Positions 1-6,610 of a DNA stretch of 9,822 bases are shown in pieces; position 1 is the first letter of the stretch; the number at the start of each line of letters is the position of its first letter. This DNA is from Bacteroidales bacterium (lineage in GTDB: Bacteria; Bacteroidota; Bacteroidia; Bacteroidales; JAOZVK01), in the NCBI GenBank assembly GCA_029938185.1, contig JAOZVK010000189.1, positions 1 through 9,822 of the forward strand, read 5' to 3'. The translations under genes were made by a program, and so were the position numbers. The notes beneath the pieces were generated by a model that had not been told where the DNA came from, made no database searches, and was given only the letters and a program-made list of their open reading frames with translations.

Positions 1-1
1 T

Positions 2-1630
2 GGAAAAACATTAAATTTATCAATGATTGAACACTTTTTTGATATTCAAAAATTAGATAGTGCCAAACTATTTTCAGAGTTTGAAATAGCAAAAGAAAAA
101 GATTTTTGTAAAAAACATCAAAATAAATATCCTGTAATAAATGTTTCTCTAAAAAATATAAAAACATCAAATTGGGAAACTTGTTATGATAAATTTAAAA
201 TAGAGATTTCCGATTTATTTAGTAAGCACGAATATCTATTAAAATCTAATGAGTTAAGTGAACTAAAAAAAGAAAATTTTTCTCAAATAATAAAACAAGA
301 AGCCTCACAAGCACAATTAGAATATAGTCTGAAACATTTAAGTGAGTATTTAAAAATACACCATAAAAAAGAAGTAATAATACTTGTAGATGAATACGAT
401 GCTCCAATAATTAATGCATTTAATAATACTAATAGTCCTATAAAATCAATCGACAAAGAAAATAAAACCTATTATGAAAATGTAATCAATTTTATGCAAG
501 AATTTCTTGGCGATGCTTACAAAGGAAATAATAATTTACATAAAGGGCTATTGACAGGCGTTATGCGAGTAGGGCGAGAAAGCATTTTTTCGGAATGGAA
601 TAATTTTGATGTGTTTGGCGTAACTATGCCATATTTTTCAGATAGTTTCGGTTTTACAAAAACAGAAACCGAAAAAATACTGACCTATTTTAACTTAAAA
701 GACAGAATAGATGATATAGAAAAATGGTATGACGGATACAAATTTGGAAAGATTGATAATATTTTTAATCCTTGGTCAATAGTTAGTTATATAGCAAAAA
801 GTGAAGCTGGTTTCAGAGCATATTGGGTAAACTCTGGCGATTATTCATTAATAAAAAGTAGGATAATCGAACTTGGAGTAAAAGATAAAATACAAGACCT
901 TATTGAAGGCAAGACAATAGAACAAGAATTAAAGGAAAATTTTGTTTTTCAGGATTTTGAAACAGACAATGAATTATTGTGGACATTACTAACAGATAAT
1001 GGATATTTAACACAAACAGGAAAAGGTGATTTTGGTAGCTACAAACTAAGAATACCAAACAACGAAGTTAAAATTGTATTTAGAGATATAATAAAAACTT
1101 GGCTTAATACAGAGATAAAAATAACAAGAGATTTAATAATTGGAACAACAAAAAATTTAATAAATAATAGAATAACAGAATTTGAAACAGGGTTTAAACA
1201 AATTGTAGCTGATACGTTTAGTTATTTTGATACCGCAGAAAAAGAAACAAACAAAAAAAATATTACCCACGAACAAATTTATCATGTTTATACACTCGGC
1301 TTGCTAACTATTCTAACAGACGACTTTATAATTAAATCAAACAGAGAAAGTGGTGAGGGAAGATATGACATAATGTTAATTCCGTATGATAAATCTAAAA
1401 AAGGTATAATAATAGAAATAAAACAAATAGAAAAACAAAGAGCAAACGAAAAAGAAAATAAATTTTATAAACGAATAAATACTGCAAGAGAGAAAGCCTT
1501 AAATCAAATAGAAAAAAACAAATACTATAAAGAATTGATAATTAGCAAAATAAAATCGGAAAACATTATTAAACTCGCAATTATATTTGCAGGAAAAGAA
1601 CCTTATGTAACAAAACAGAACGAAAAATAA
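2..1630 (+). CDS. AAA-ATPase-like / PD-(D/E)XK nuclease-like protein, 5' end outside the window
   Basis: The frame is open to the left edge. The codons from position 2 read GKTLNLS directly before the first ATG at 23, and GKT is the end of a Walker A P-loop, so the ATG at 23 is internal and the true N-terminus (start plus most of the P-loop) lies upstream. Counting from the ATG at 23, a Walker B-like strand VIILVDEYDAP is at 118-128, LLTGVMRVGRESIFS at 176-190 (sensor-like), WYDGYKFG at 235-242, FNPWSIVSYI at 248-257 and YWVNSGDY at 267-274. The C-terminus has a nuclease-type core: RYDIML (D449) then IIIEIKQ (E465, K467). This order matches the AAA-ATPase_like (PF09820) plus PDDEXK_9 (PF08011) family, which is multicopy in many Bacteroidetes and whose role is unknown; a DNA-related or mobile-element role is often guessed. 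It ends 313 nt before the UbiA gene and appears functionally unrelated to it. Family assignment is firm, function is not. Confidence 0.9.
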   Translation, partial: GKTLNLSMIEHFFDIQKLDSAKLFSEFEIAKEKDFCKKHQNKYPVINVSLKNIKTSNWETCYDKFKIEISDLFSKHEYLLKSNELSELKKENFSQIIKQEASQAQLEYSLKHLSEYLKIHHKKEVIILVDEYDAPIINAFNNTNSPIKSIDKENKTYYENVINFMQEFLGDAYKGNNNLHKGLLTGVMRVGRESIFSEWNNFDVFGVTMPYFSDSFGFTKTETEKILTYFNLKDRIDDIEKWYDGYKFGKIDNIFNPWSIVSYIAKSEAGFRAYWVNSGDYSLIKSRIIELGVKDKIQDLIEGKTIEQELKENFVFQDFETDNELLWTLLTDNGYLTQTGKGDFGSYKLRIPNNEVKIVFRDIIKTWLNTEIKITRDLIIGTTKNLINNRITEFETGFKQIVADTFSYFDTAEKETNKKNITHEQIYHVYTLGLLTILTDDFIIKSNRESGEGRYDIMLIPYDKSKKGIIIEIKQIEKQRANEKENKFYKRINTAREKALNQIEKNKYYKELIISKIKSENIIKLAIIFAGKEPYVTKQNEK

Positions 1631-1680
1631 TTAATAAGCACATATCATTTTCTTCTTTTTTTTGATTGTATTATAAATGA

Positions 1681-1788
1681 GGCTACCATTTTAAGTTGGA
1701 CAGTGTTGAAAATTAATTTGTTATAATTTATATGTAAGAGCTAATCGGTCAGACCTGTGTACTTTTATCGAACTTTAGACGGGTAGCC
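1681..1788. repeat. 108-bp element with GGCTACC / GGTAGCC inverted ends
   Basis: The left end GGCTACC (1681-1687) and the right end GGTAGCC (1782-1788) are perfect 7-bp inverted repeats, with weaker similarity outside them. It carries AGTTGGACAGT (1694-1704), whose exact reverse complement is at the window end (9812-9822), and a related AGTTGGACAC occurs in the element at 2911-3063. It encodes nothing. It looks like a small non-autonomous mobile element or a remnant of one; short inverted ends alone do not prove mobility. Confidence 0.45.
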
Positions 1789-1800
1789 ATAAATGATGAA

Positions 1801-1905
1801 TTAAGTACTGTTACAAAAGTTTTTCGACATTTCCTTGTTCACAATTCCCTGATTAAGTGATTTTTGCACTAATGCGTAAGCAACTATAAATAGGTCAAAG
1901 ACCTT
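1801..1905 (+). repeat. R1 repeat, copy 1 (direct)
   Basis: This 105-bp repeat begins TTAAGTACTGTTACAAAAG, has AATGCGTAAGCAAC in its last third, and ends with the dyad AGGTCAAAGACCTT. Aligned by hand without gaps to the copy at 3218-3322 it shows about 11 mismatches in 105 positions. The dyad end lies 38 nt before the UbiA start codon. The dyad loop is AAA here, where most other copies have GAA. It is probably part of the UbiA leader or promoter region, but its origin and role are not known to me. Confidence 0.8.
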
Positions 1906-1943
1906 AACAATATAATTTTATAAATATTTAACGTGATATAAAA

Positions 1944-2894
1944 ATGATACATTTTTTGAAACTGATTAGAGTACAAAATTTATTTATTGTAGCTTTTACT
2001 CAAATTTTGATGCGGTATGCAGTTATAAATCCAATATTAAAGGTTAATGATTTTACTTTACAATTTAGCGATTTTAATTTTTTTCTATTGGTATTAGCAA
2101 CCTTATCTTTAACTGCTGCCGGATATGTTATTAATGATTATTTTGATACTAAAACAGACCTTGTAAATAATCCTAACAAAGTGATAGTAGGTCGTAATAT
2201 CAGCCGTAGAGCTACAATGACAATTCACCTTGTTTTAAATATCATAGGTGTATTACTGGGTTTTTACATATCTTTTTATATTGGCTTATACCAACTTGGC
2301 TTTATTTTTCTTTTAGTTACCGGCATACTTTGGTATTATTCTACAACATATAAAAGACAATTCTTAATAGGTAATATTATTGTTGCTCTACTAACAGCAA
2401 TTGTTCCATTAATGGTAGTTTTGTACGAAATTCCTGTTCTAAACAAAACATACAGAGAATTTTTGATTAACAATAAATTAGATTTTAATAATATTTTTGC
2501 GTGGGTGGCTGGATTTTCATTTTTTGCTTTTATAAGTACACTATCGCGCGAAATAATAAAAGATATTGAAGACTTTGAAGGCGATACAGCATATGGAAGA
2601 AATACTTTGCCTATAATTATGGGAGTAAAATGGTCTAAAATTATAGTTATTAGTCTTAATGTTATTCTAATAGTTTCTATTATATTTGTATACTTTAGAT
2701 ATCTTACCGATACCTTAACTCTTTGGTATTTTATAATAGGAGTTATTATTCCAAGTATTATACTCATAATTACAATATTAAAATCATCAATTAAAAAACA
2801 CTACACACTTGCAAGTAATTTATCGAAAATAATAATGCTTATAGGTATTTCATACTCATTTTTAGTGTATTATATTTTTACTAATACTTTTTAG
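1944..2894 (+). CDS. UbiA-family membrane prenyltransferase (geranylgeranylglycerol-phosphate geranylgeranyltransferase-like)
   Basis: This is a 316-residue integral inner-membrane enzyme that should transfer a polyprenyl group from its diphosphate to an acceptor. The first Asp-rich motif is NDYFDTKTD at 64-72 (N64, D65, D68, D72) and the second is DIEDFEGD at 207-214 (D207, D210, D214); both bind the Mg-diphosphate. A conserved-type YKR follows at 136-138. About nine hydrophobic helices can be drawn (roughly 6-26, 45-63, 92-114, 115-133, 140-161, 184-199, 231-251, 258-279, 295-313), which suits the family, and the length is normal. Bacteroidetes members are often named after archaeal-type geranylgeranylglycerol-phosphate transferases, but the acceptor here cannot be read from sequence; a quinone-precursor substrate is also possible. 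It is preceded by R1 copy 1 and followed by a structured element. I recall such genes near maf in many Bacteroidetes; here the three VWA genes separate them. Confidence 0.9.
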   Translation: MIHFLKLIRVQNLFIVAFTQILMRYAVINPILKVNDFTLQFSDFNFFLLVLATLSLTAAGYVINDYFDTKTDLVNNPNKVIVGRNISRRATMTIHLVLNIIGVLLGFYISFYIGLYQLGFIFLLVTGILWYYSTTYKRQFLIGNIIVALLTAIVPLMVVLYEIPVLNKTYREFLINNKLDFNNIFAWVAGFSFFAFISTLSREIIKDIEDFEGDTAYGRNTLPIIMGVKWSKIIVISLNVILIVSIIFVYFRYLTDTLTLWYFIIGVIIPSIILIITILKSSIKKHYTLASNLSKIIMLIGISYSFLVYYIFTNTF

Positions 2895-2958
2895 GATTTT
2901 CCTGTCAAATATTAGGACTACCAGAAGTTGGACACAACTATTTATCAACAAGTTGCGA

Positions 2959-2982
2959 CTGTCAGGTGTTTTCACCTGTCAG
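2959..2982 (+). other. Hairpin 1 of structured element A (TTTT loop)
   Basis: The arms CTGTCAGGTG (2959-2968) and CACCTGTCAG (2973-2982) pair with one T-T mismatch around a TTTT loop. No T-run follows, so it is a poor intrinsic terminator, though it sits 65 nt after the UbiA stop and could protect the 3' end of that mRNA. Its core GGTGTTTTCACC is the exact reverse complement of the core of the next hairpin. Confidence 0.6.
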
Positions 2983-3000
2983 TAAGAGAACAAGCAATCA

Positions 3001-3024
3001 GCGGCAGGTGAAAACACCAGCCGT
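3001..3024 (+). other. Hairpin 2 of structured element A (AAAA loop)
   Basis: The arms at 3001-3010 (GCGGCAGGTG) and 3015-3024 (CACCAGCCGT) pair around an AAAA loop with one A-A mismatch and one G-T pair. The 14-nt stretch CAGGTGAAAACACC (3005-3018) is the exact reverse complement of 2965-2978 in hairpin 1, so the two hairpins could also pair with each other as an alternative fold. Confidence 0.55.
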
Positions 3025-3112
3025 GCGCACAGTAAGTAGCCAACCTTACGTGGGTAGCCCAAATTAATCAAACTAAATGTTATTTTTTTTTATGGAATTT
3101 ATAAATGTGTTG

Positions 3113-3120
3113 TATCTTTA
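3113..3120 (+). promoter_or_regulatory. Weak Bacteroidetes-type -7 element upstream of the VWA genes
   Basis: TATCTTTA matches the Bacteroidetes TAnnTTTG element except at the last base. I see no good TTTG at the expected distance upstream (only TATG at 3091-3094). If used, transcription would begin near 3127 and carry R1 copy 2 in a leader of about 240 nt before the first VWA gene. Tentative. Confidence 0.25.
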
Positions 3121-3217
3121 TAAATGAAAACATAAGCGCAAATACAATAGGTTTCATCTATTTTGTACAAAGCTTGTTTTTTGAAATATAATTGATAATA
3201 ATTATGCATAAGCAATA

Positions 3218-3322
3218 TTAAGTACTGTTACAAAAGTTTTTCAACATTTACTTATTCATAAATCTCTGATTAAGTTGTTTTTATACTAATGCGTAAGCAA
3301 CTATAAATAGGTCGAAGACCTT
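3218..3322 (+). repeat. R1 repeat, copy 2 (direct)
   Basis: This is the closest match to copy 1, of equal length with no gaps and about 90% identical by hand count. It begins TTAAGTACTGTTACAAAAG, includes AATGCGTAAGCAAC, and ends in the dyad AGGTCGAAGACCTT. It lies just upstream of the first VWA gene with the dyad end facing that gene. Identity in the supposedly variable middle suggests copies 1 and 2 are the most recent pair. Confidence 0.85.
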
Positions 3323-3340
3323 AAATAGGTAGAAGACCTT
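3305..3340 (+). repeat. Tandem 18-bp duplication of the R1 dyad end
   Basis: AAATAGGTCGAAGACCTT (3305-3322) is followed directly by AAATAGGTAGAAGACCTT (3323-3340), which differs at one base (C to A). The second unit breaks one pair of the AGGTC/GACCT dyad. It ends 26 nt before the first VWA start codon, in the likely mRNA leader. Confidence 0.85.
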
Positions 3341-3366
3341 ATATTTAACAATAAAATCTAAAAATC

Positions 3367-5205
3367 ATGAAAAATATAGCACTAATACTTTCGATATTTT
3401 TTTTATTAAATGCCAACTTGACAGATAAAACTGATAGGGAAATTACTGGAAAAGTAAGCGATTTGTCTACAAATAAAGCTTTAGAAAATGTAATTGTAAA
3501 AGCAAAAGGTACAAAAATATCAACAAAAACAAATAAAAAAGGAATATATAAAATAAAAATTAACAAAAACACAAAAAAGCTAATTTTTATATATCCAAGA
3601 TATGCAAGTAAAATATTAAATCTAACAGAATCTAACACATTGAATGTAAAACTTAGTCGTCATGTGTTAAAAGAAGATACTGAAGCAGATGATGAAGTGT
3701 CACATATAGGTCGAGCAGAAAACGAAAAATCAATAAAGAAAGGACTTTATATAAAAAAAAGAGATTATAGAAAAAGAAGAGAATATAATAAAGTTTATCA
3801 TAATACCGAAGAGTATGATGTGATAAATGAAAATGAGTTTAAGGCAGTAATAAACGACCCATTATCAACATTTTCTGTTGATGTTGATAAGGCTTCTTAT
3901 TCTAATACGAGAAGATTTTTGAACCAAAATCAATTGCCGCCAAAAGGAGCTGTAAGAATAGAAGAAATGATAAATTATTTTAATTACGATTATAAACAAC
4001 CAAAAAAGAAAGACCCATTTTCGGTAGCATTAGAAATGGGAAGCTGTCCGTGGAACCCCAAGCATCAACTGATACATATTGGTTTGCAAGGTAAAACATT
4101 AGATGTTCAAAAAACTCCTGCAAGTAATTTAGTTTTTTTAATAGATGTATCCGGCTCTATGTCATCGGCTAATAAATTACCATTGTTAAAAAAATCGTTC
4201 GAAATATTAATGGAAAAACTAAGGTCAAAAGACAGAGTAGCAATTGTAGTATATGCAGGAGCTGCCGGTTTGGTATTAAAATCAACTTCATGCGAATTTA
4301 AACAAAAAATAATAAATGCTTTTAACAAACTCCAATCAGGTGGCTCAACTGCTGGTGGTGCCGGAATAAACTTAGCTTACAAAATAGCAAAAGAGAATTT
4401 TATAAAAGGAGGGAACAATAGAGTGATTCTTGCTACTGACGGCGATTTTAATGTTGGTCAAAGCAGTAATTCATCGCTTGTTAGCATGATAGAAGAAAAA
4501 CGCAAAGATGGAATTTATTTAACAGTTCTTGGTTTTGGTATGGGAAATTATAAAGACAGCAAAATGGAACAATTATCTAATGCAGGTAATGGAAATTATG
4601 CTTATATTGACAATATTCTTGAAGCTAAAAAAGTTTTGGGTAAAGAACTTTGGGGAACATTATATACAATTGCAAAAGATGTTAAAATTCAAATAGAATT
4701 TAATCCAGGTTTGGTAAAAGCTTATAGATTGGTAGGATACGAAAATAGATTATTAAATAAAGAAGATTTTAATGATGATAAAAAAGATGCTGGAGAAATT
4801 GGTGCAGGACACACAGTTACAGCTTTATATGAAATTATTCCTGCAAGCTCCAACGAAAAAGTAAAAGGTGTAGATGAATTGGAATATCAAAAAAACAAAA
4901 TCATAAAAAGTAGCAATCTGATGACTCTGAAATTAAGATATAAAAAACCTGATGGCGACAAAAGTATATTAATTAAACAACATGTAAAGTCAAAAAATAT
5001 TAAAAGTAAAAACTTGACAAACAATTATTTGTTTTCGGCAGCAGTTGCAGAGTTTGGAATGTTGTTAAGAGATTCAAAATTTAAGGCAAATGCTACATTC
5101 GAACATGTTATTAATCTTGCAAACGAATCTAAAGGCGAAGACAAAGAGGGATATAGAGCAGAGTTTGTAAGATTAGTAAAAATTGCTAAATTGCTTAAAA
5201 AATAG
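3367..5205 (+). CDS. YfbK-like VWA-domain protein with N-terminal carboxypeptidase-regulatory-like domain
   Basis: This 612-residue exported protein has a Sec-type signal (hydrophobic 4-17, likely cleaved near residue 17) but no lipobox cysteine, unlike the next two products. Residues about 25-97 look like a CarboxypepD_reg-like beta-sandwich (ITGKVSD..., GVYKIKI-type strand, TLNVKL end). A charged linker (100-145) follows, then the YfbK N-terminal block (about 146-212, with PLSTFSVDVDKASYS at 165-179), the VWA domain (about 250-430) and a YfbK C-terminal block (to 612; PF12034 type). The MIDAS metal site appears complete: D260-x-S262-x-S264, T328 in GGSTAGG, and D358 in ATDGD. E. coli YfbK is of similar size, without the added N-terminal domain. 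The protein probably binds a ligand or partner in a metal-dependent way in the periplasm or at the outer membrane; no ligand is evident. First gene of a probable three-gene operon; its TAG stop lies inside an R1 fragment. It is a paralogue of the third VWA gene. Confidence 0.9.
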   Translation: MKNIALILSIFFLLNANLTDKTDREITGKVSDLSTNKALENVIVKAKGTKISTKTNKKGIYKIKINKNTKKLIFIYPRYASKILNLTESNTLNVKLSRHVLKEDTEADDEVSHIGRAENEKSIKKGLYIKKRDYRKRREYNKVYHNTEEYDVINENEFKAVINDPLSTFSVDVDKASYSNTRRFLNQNQLPPKGAVRIEEMINYFNYDYKQPKKKDPFSVALEMGSCPWNPKHQLIHIGLQGKTLDVQKTPASNLVFLIDVSGSMSSANKLPLLKKSFEILMEKLRSKDRVAIVVYAGAAGLVLKSTSCEFKQKIINAFNKLQSGGSTAGGAGINLAYKIAKENFIKGGNNRVILATDGDFNVGQSSNSSLVSMIEEKRKDGIYLTVLGFGMGNYKDSKMEQLSNAGNGNYAYIDNILEAKKVLGKELWGTLYTIAKDVKIQIEFNPGLVKAYRLVGYENRLLNKEDFNDDKKDAGEIGAGHTVTALYEIIPASSNEKVKGVDELEYQKNKIIKSSNLMTLKLRYKKPDGDKSILIKQHVKSKNIKSKNLTNNYLFSAAVAEFGMLLRDSKFKANATFEHVINLANESKGEDKEGYRAEFVRLVKIAKLLKK

Positions 5206-5230
5206 GTCTTCGACCTGTTTAATGTTGATT
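5196..5230 (-). repeat. R1 fragment (inverted) at the end of the first VWA gene
   Basis: The sequence from 5204 reads AGGTCTTCGACCTGTTTAAT and then GTTG, the reverse complement of the R1 dyad end (compare 8202-8225). Only about 25 bp are recognisable; the rest of R1 is missing. It lies within the 60-nt gap to the next gene, so it would be transcribed in the VWA operon. Confidence 0.75.
5200..5220 (+). other. Hairpin overlapping the first VWA stop codon
   Basis: The arms AAATAGGTC (5200-5208) and GACCTGTTT (5212-5220) give nine pairs, including one T-G, around a TTC triloop. The TAG stop codon (5203-5205) lies in the 5' arm. No T-run follows, so full termination is unlikely; partial attenuation or 3'-end stabilisation between the first and second VWA genes is possible. 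Confidence 0.5.
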
Positions 5231-5265
5231 AGGAAATTACAAATTATAAATTAAAATTAAAAATT

Positions 5266-6585
5266 ATGAAATTAAAAATTATCGAAAACTCAAAGATTTT
5301 GAATTATTTATTAGTATTTTTTATGCTTGTTTCTTTTTCATGTGGAACAAGTCTAAGTAAAAGTGACAAAAAATCTTTTGCTATATCAGATGATGATATG
5401 GTAGAGTCCGTAAAGTCGGAGTCGAGAGCATCTAAACCCAAAAAAAGTGCAAAAATCAAGACAAAGAAAGATATGGTGACTGACAAATCAAAACTTACAG
5501 AAGAAGAAGAAAAACCTACTACCGATGAACCAGAACCTACTGTAACTAATAATAAAGGTTACGGGGTTTTGACAGCAGGAGAATGGAACGACTTAGACCA
5601 TTGGGAATTTTGGAAAGCAATAATCAAGAGTGATCAATGGGCACATATGCCACAACACTGGAGCTTTAATATTGATGACAGATTGGCAATAGTATTAAAA
5701 AATTCGTCAGGAAAATATATCAACAATGTTGAATTAACACTTAAAAGTACTGACGGAAAAGAACTATGGAAATCTTATACTGATATTAATGGAAGGGCAG
5801 AATTATGGCCAAATATTTTTTCGGGAGAGCATAAAGATTTTAGTTTAACAATGAAAAGCATTGATGGAAAAGAATCGACAATAAACATTGATTTAAAAAA
5901 GAAAATAAATTATATTAAATTTGATGCAAAACCAACAAAAATTACTAAGCTTGATATTACTCTTGTGATTGATGCTACTGGCTCGATGGGAGATGAAATA
6001 AATTATTTAAAAAAAGAACTTCAGGATATTGTTGAAAAAGTTAATAAAAAAACTAAGGGGATTGATACAAGAATTGCATTGGTTTTTTATCGCGACCATG
6101 GAGATGATTATCTTATAAAAGATTTTAAATTTGATGATAATATTTCTTCTGTTATATCAAATCTAAGTGCTCAGAGTGCAGGTGGAGGAGGCGATTTTCC
6201 TGAGGCTGTTGATGAAGGACTCGAAAATGCAATCAAAAATAAAAATTGGAGCACAGGAGCATCTACTCGTTTACTTTTTTTGGTTCTTGATGCACCTCCG
6301 CACAAAAAACAAGAGGTTATTGCAAAAATGCAAAGTTCCGTAAAACTGGCATCGGAAAAAGGAATAAAGATAATACCTGTTGTAGCTAGCGGAATTGATA
6401 AAGAAACAGAATTTTTGATGAGATTTATTTCATGTGCCACAAATGGTACGTATGTTTTTTTGACTGATGATAGTGGTATTGGAAATTCTCATTTAAAACC
6501 TACGGTTGGAAAATATCAGGTAGAAATGCTTAATGATTTACTTATTAGGCTTATAATGAAATATGTTGATAATAATCCTGTTTAA
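5266..6585 (+). CDS. VWA-domain lipoprotein with DATGS-type MIDAS motif
   Basis: This 439-residue predicted lipoprotein has a hydrophobic signal (about 11-25) ending in a lipobox SFSC, with C26 as the lipidated residue. Residues 27-97 are a low-complexity charged linker rich in Lys, Ser, Glu and Thr. Residues about 130-212 look like a small beta-sandwich with the pattern NNVELTLKSTDGKELW and TDINGRAEL, as in carboxypeptidase-regulatory or Cna-B-like folds. A VWA domain fills 228 to the end: LVIDATGSMGDEI (D236, T238, S240), FYRDHGD at 274-280, GGGGDFPEAV at 306-315 and LDAPPH at 341-346 (D342). The first motif has Thr in place of the usual first Ser, and the canonical Thr of MIDAS is replaced by the GGGDFPE loop; this is a recognisable separate VWA subfamily, so the metal site may still work. 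The start is the ATG following an A-rich leader. It lies 60 nt after the first VWA gene and 25 nt before the third. Confidence 0.88.
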   Translation: MKLKIIENSKILNYLLVFFMLVSFSCGTSLSKSDKKSFAISDDDMVESVKSESRASKPKKSAKIKTKKDMVTDKSKLTEEEEKPTTDEPEPTVTNNKGYGVLTAGEWNDLDHWEFWKAIIKSDQWAHMPQHWSFNIDDRLAIVLKNSSGKYINNVELTLKSTDGKELWKSYTDINGRAELWPNIFSGEHKDFSLTMKSIDGKESTINIDLKKKINYIKFDAKPTKITKLDITLVIDATGSMGDEINYLKKELQDIVEKVNKKTKGIDTRIALVFYRDHGDDYLIKDFKFDDNISSVISNLSAQSAGGGGDFPEAVDEGLENAIKNKNWSTGASTRLLFLVLDAPPHKKQEVIAKMQSSVKLASEKGIKIIPVVASGIDKETEFLMRFISCATNGTYVFLTDDSGIGNSHLKPTVGKYQVEMLNDLLIRLIMKYVDNNPV

Positions 6586-6610
6586 ATATTCACATTCTAA
6601 AAATTAAAAA

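Larger units (their letters stand above)
1631..1943. other. Non-coding interval between the ATPase-like gene and the UbiA gene
   Basis: There is no credible ORF on either strand. The interval starts with a T-rich run (about 1650-1664) without a clear stem, followed by the GGCTACC-bounded element (1681-1788), a 12-nt spacer, and the first R1 repeat (1801-1905). The last 38 nt before the UbiA ATG are very AT-rich, with no Shine-Dalgarno, as is usual in Bacteroidetes. I could not place a convincing TTTG/TAnnTTTG promoter here. Confidence 0.6.
2911..3063. repeat. Structured GGCTACC-type element, copy A
   Basis: The left end (ATTAGGACTACC) and the reverse complement of the right end (ATTTGGGCTACC) form imperfect inverted repeats. 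Inside are AACAAGTTGCG (2947-2957) and two strong hairpins described separately. The whole unit resembles 9450-9594, with the same order of AACAAGTTGCG, a TTTT-loop hairpin, an AAAA-loop hairpin and CTTACGT. It is noticeably richer in G+C than its surroundings and has no ORF. It may be a non-autonomous mobile element or a structured RNA; I do not recognise the family. Confidence 0.6.
2895..3366. other. Non-coding interval between UbiA and the first VWA gene
   Basis: No credible gene is visible on either strand; a weak minus-strand ORF that begins in the next gene only brushes its right edge. In order it contains the GGCTACC-type structured element (2911-3063), an AT-rich stretch with a promoter-like TATCTTTA (3113-3120), R1 copy 2 (3218-3322) and an 18-bp tandem duplication of the R1 end (3305-3340). 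Confidence 0.65.

Noticed and set aside
2336..2767. Minus-strand ORF of 143 codons inside the UbiA gene
   Set aside because: It is fully antisense to a gene with clear motifs, has no recognisable domain, and such shadows are expected in AT-rich DNA with few stops on the opposite strand.
3345..3638. Minus-strand hydrophobic ORF overlapping the start of the first VWA gene
   Set aside because: Its hydrophobicity simply mirrors the lysine-rich A-rich coding strand; no promoter or domain supports it, and the plus-strand gene is certain.
6171..6440. Minus-strand ORF antisense to the second VWA gene
   Set aside because: It is antisense to the conserved MIDAS region of a real gene and shows no family features; the proline run is the shadow of the glycine-rich GGGG loop.
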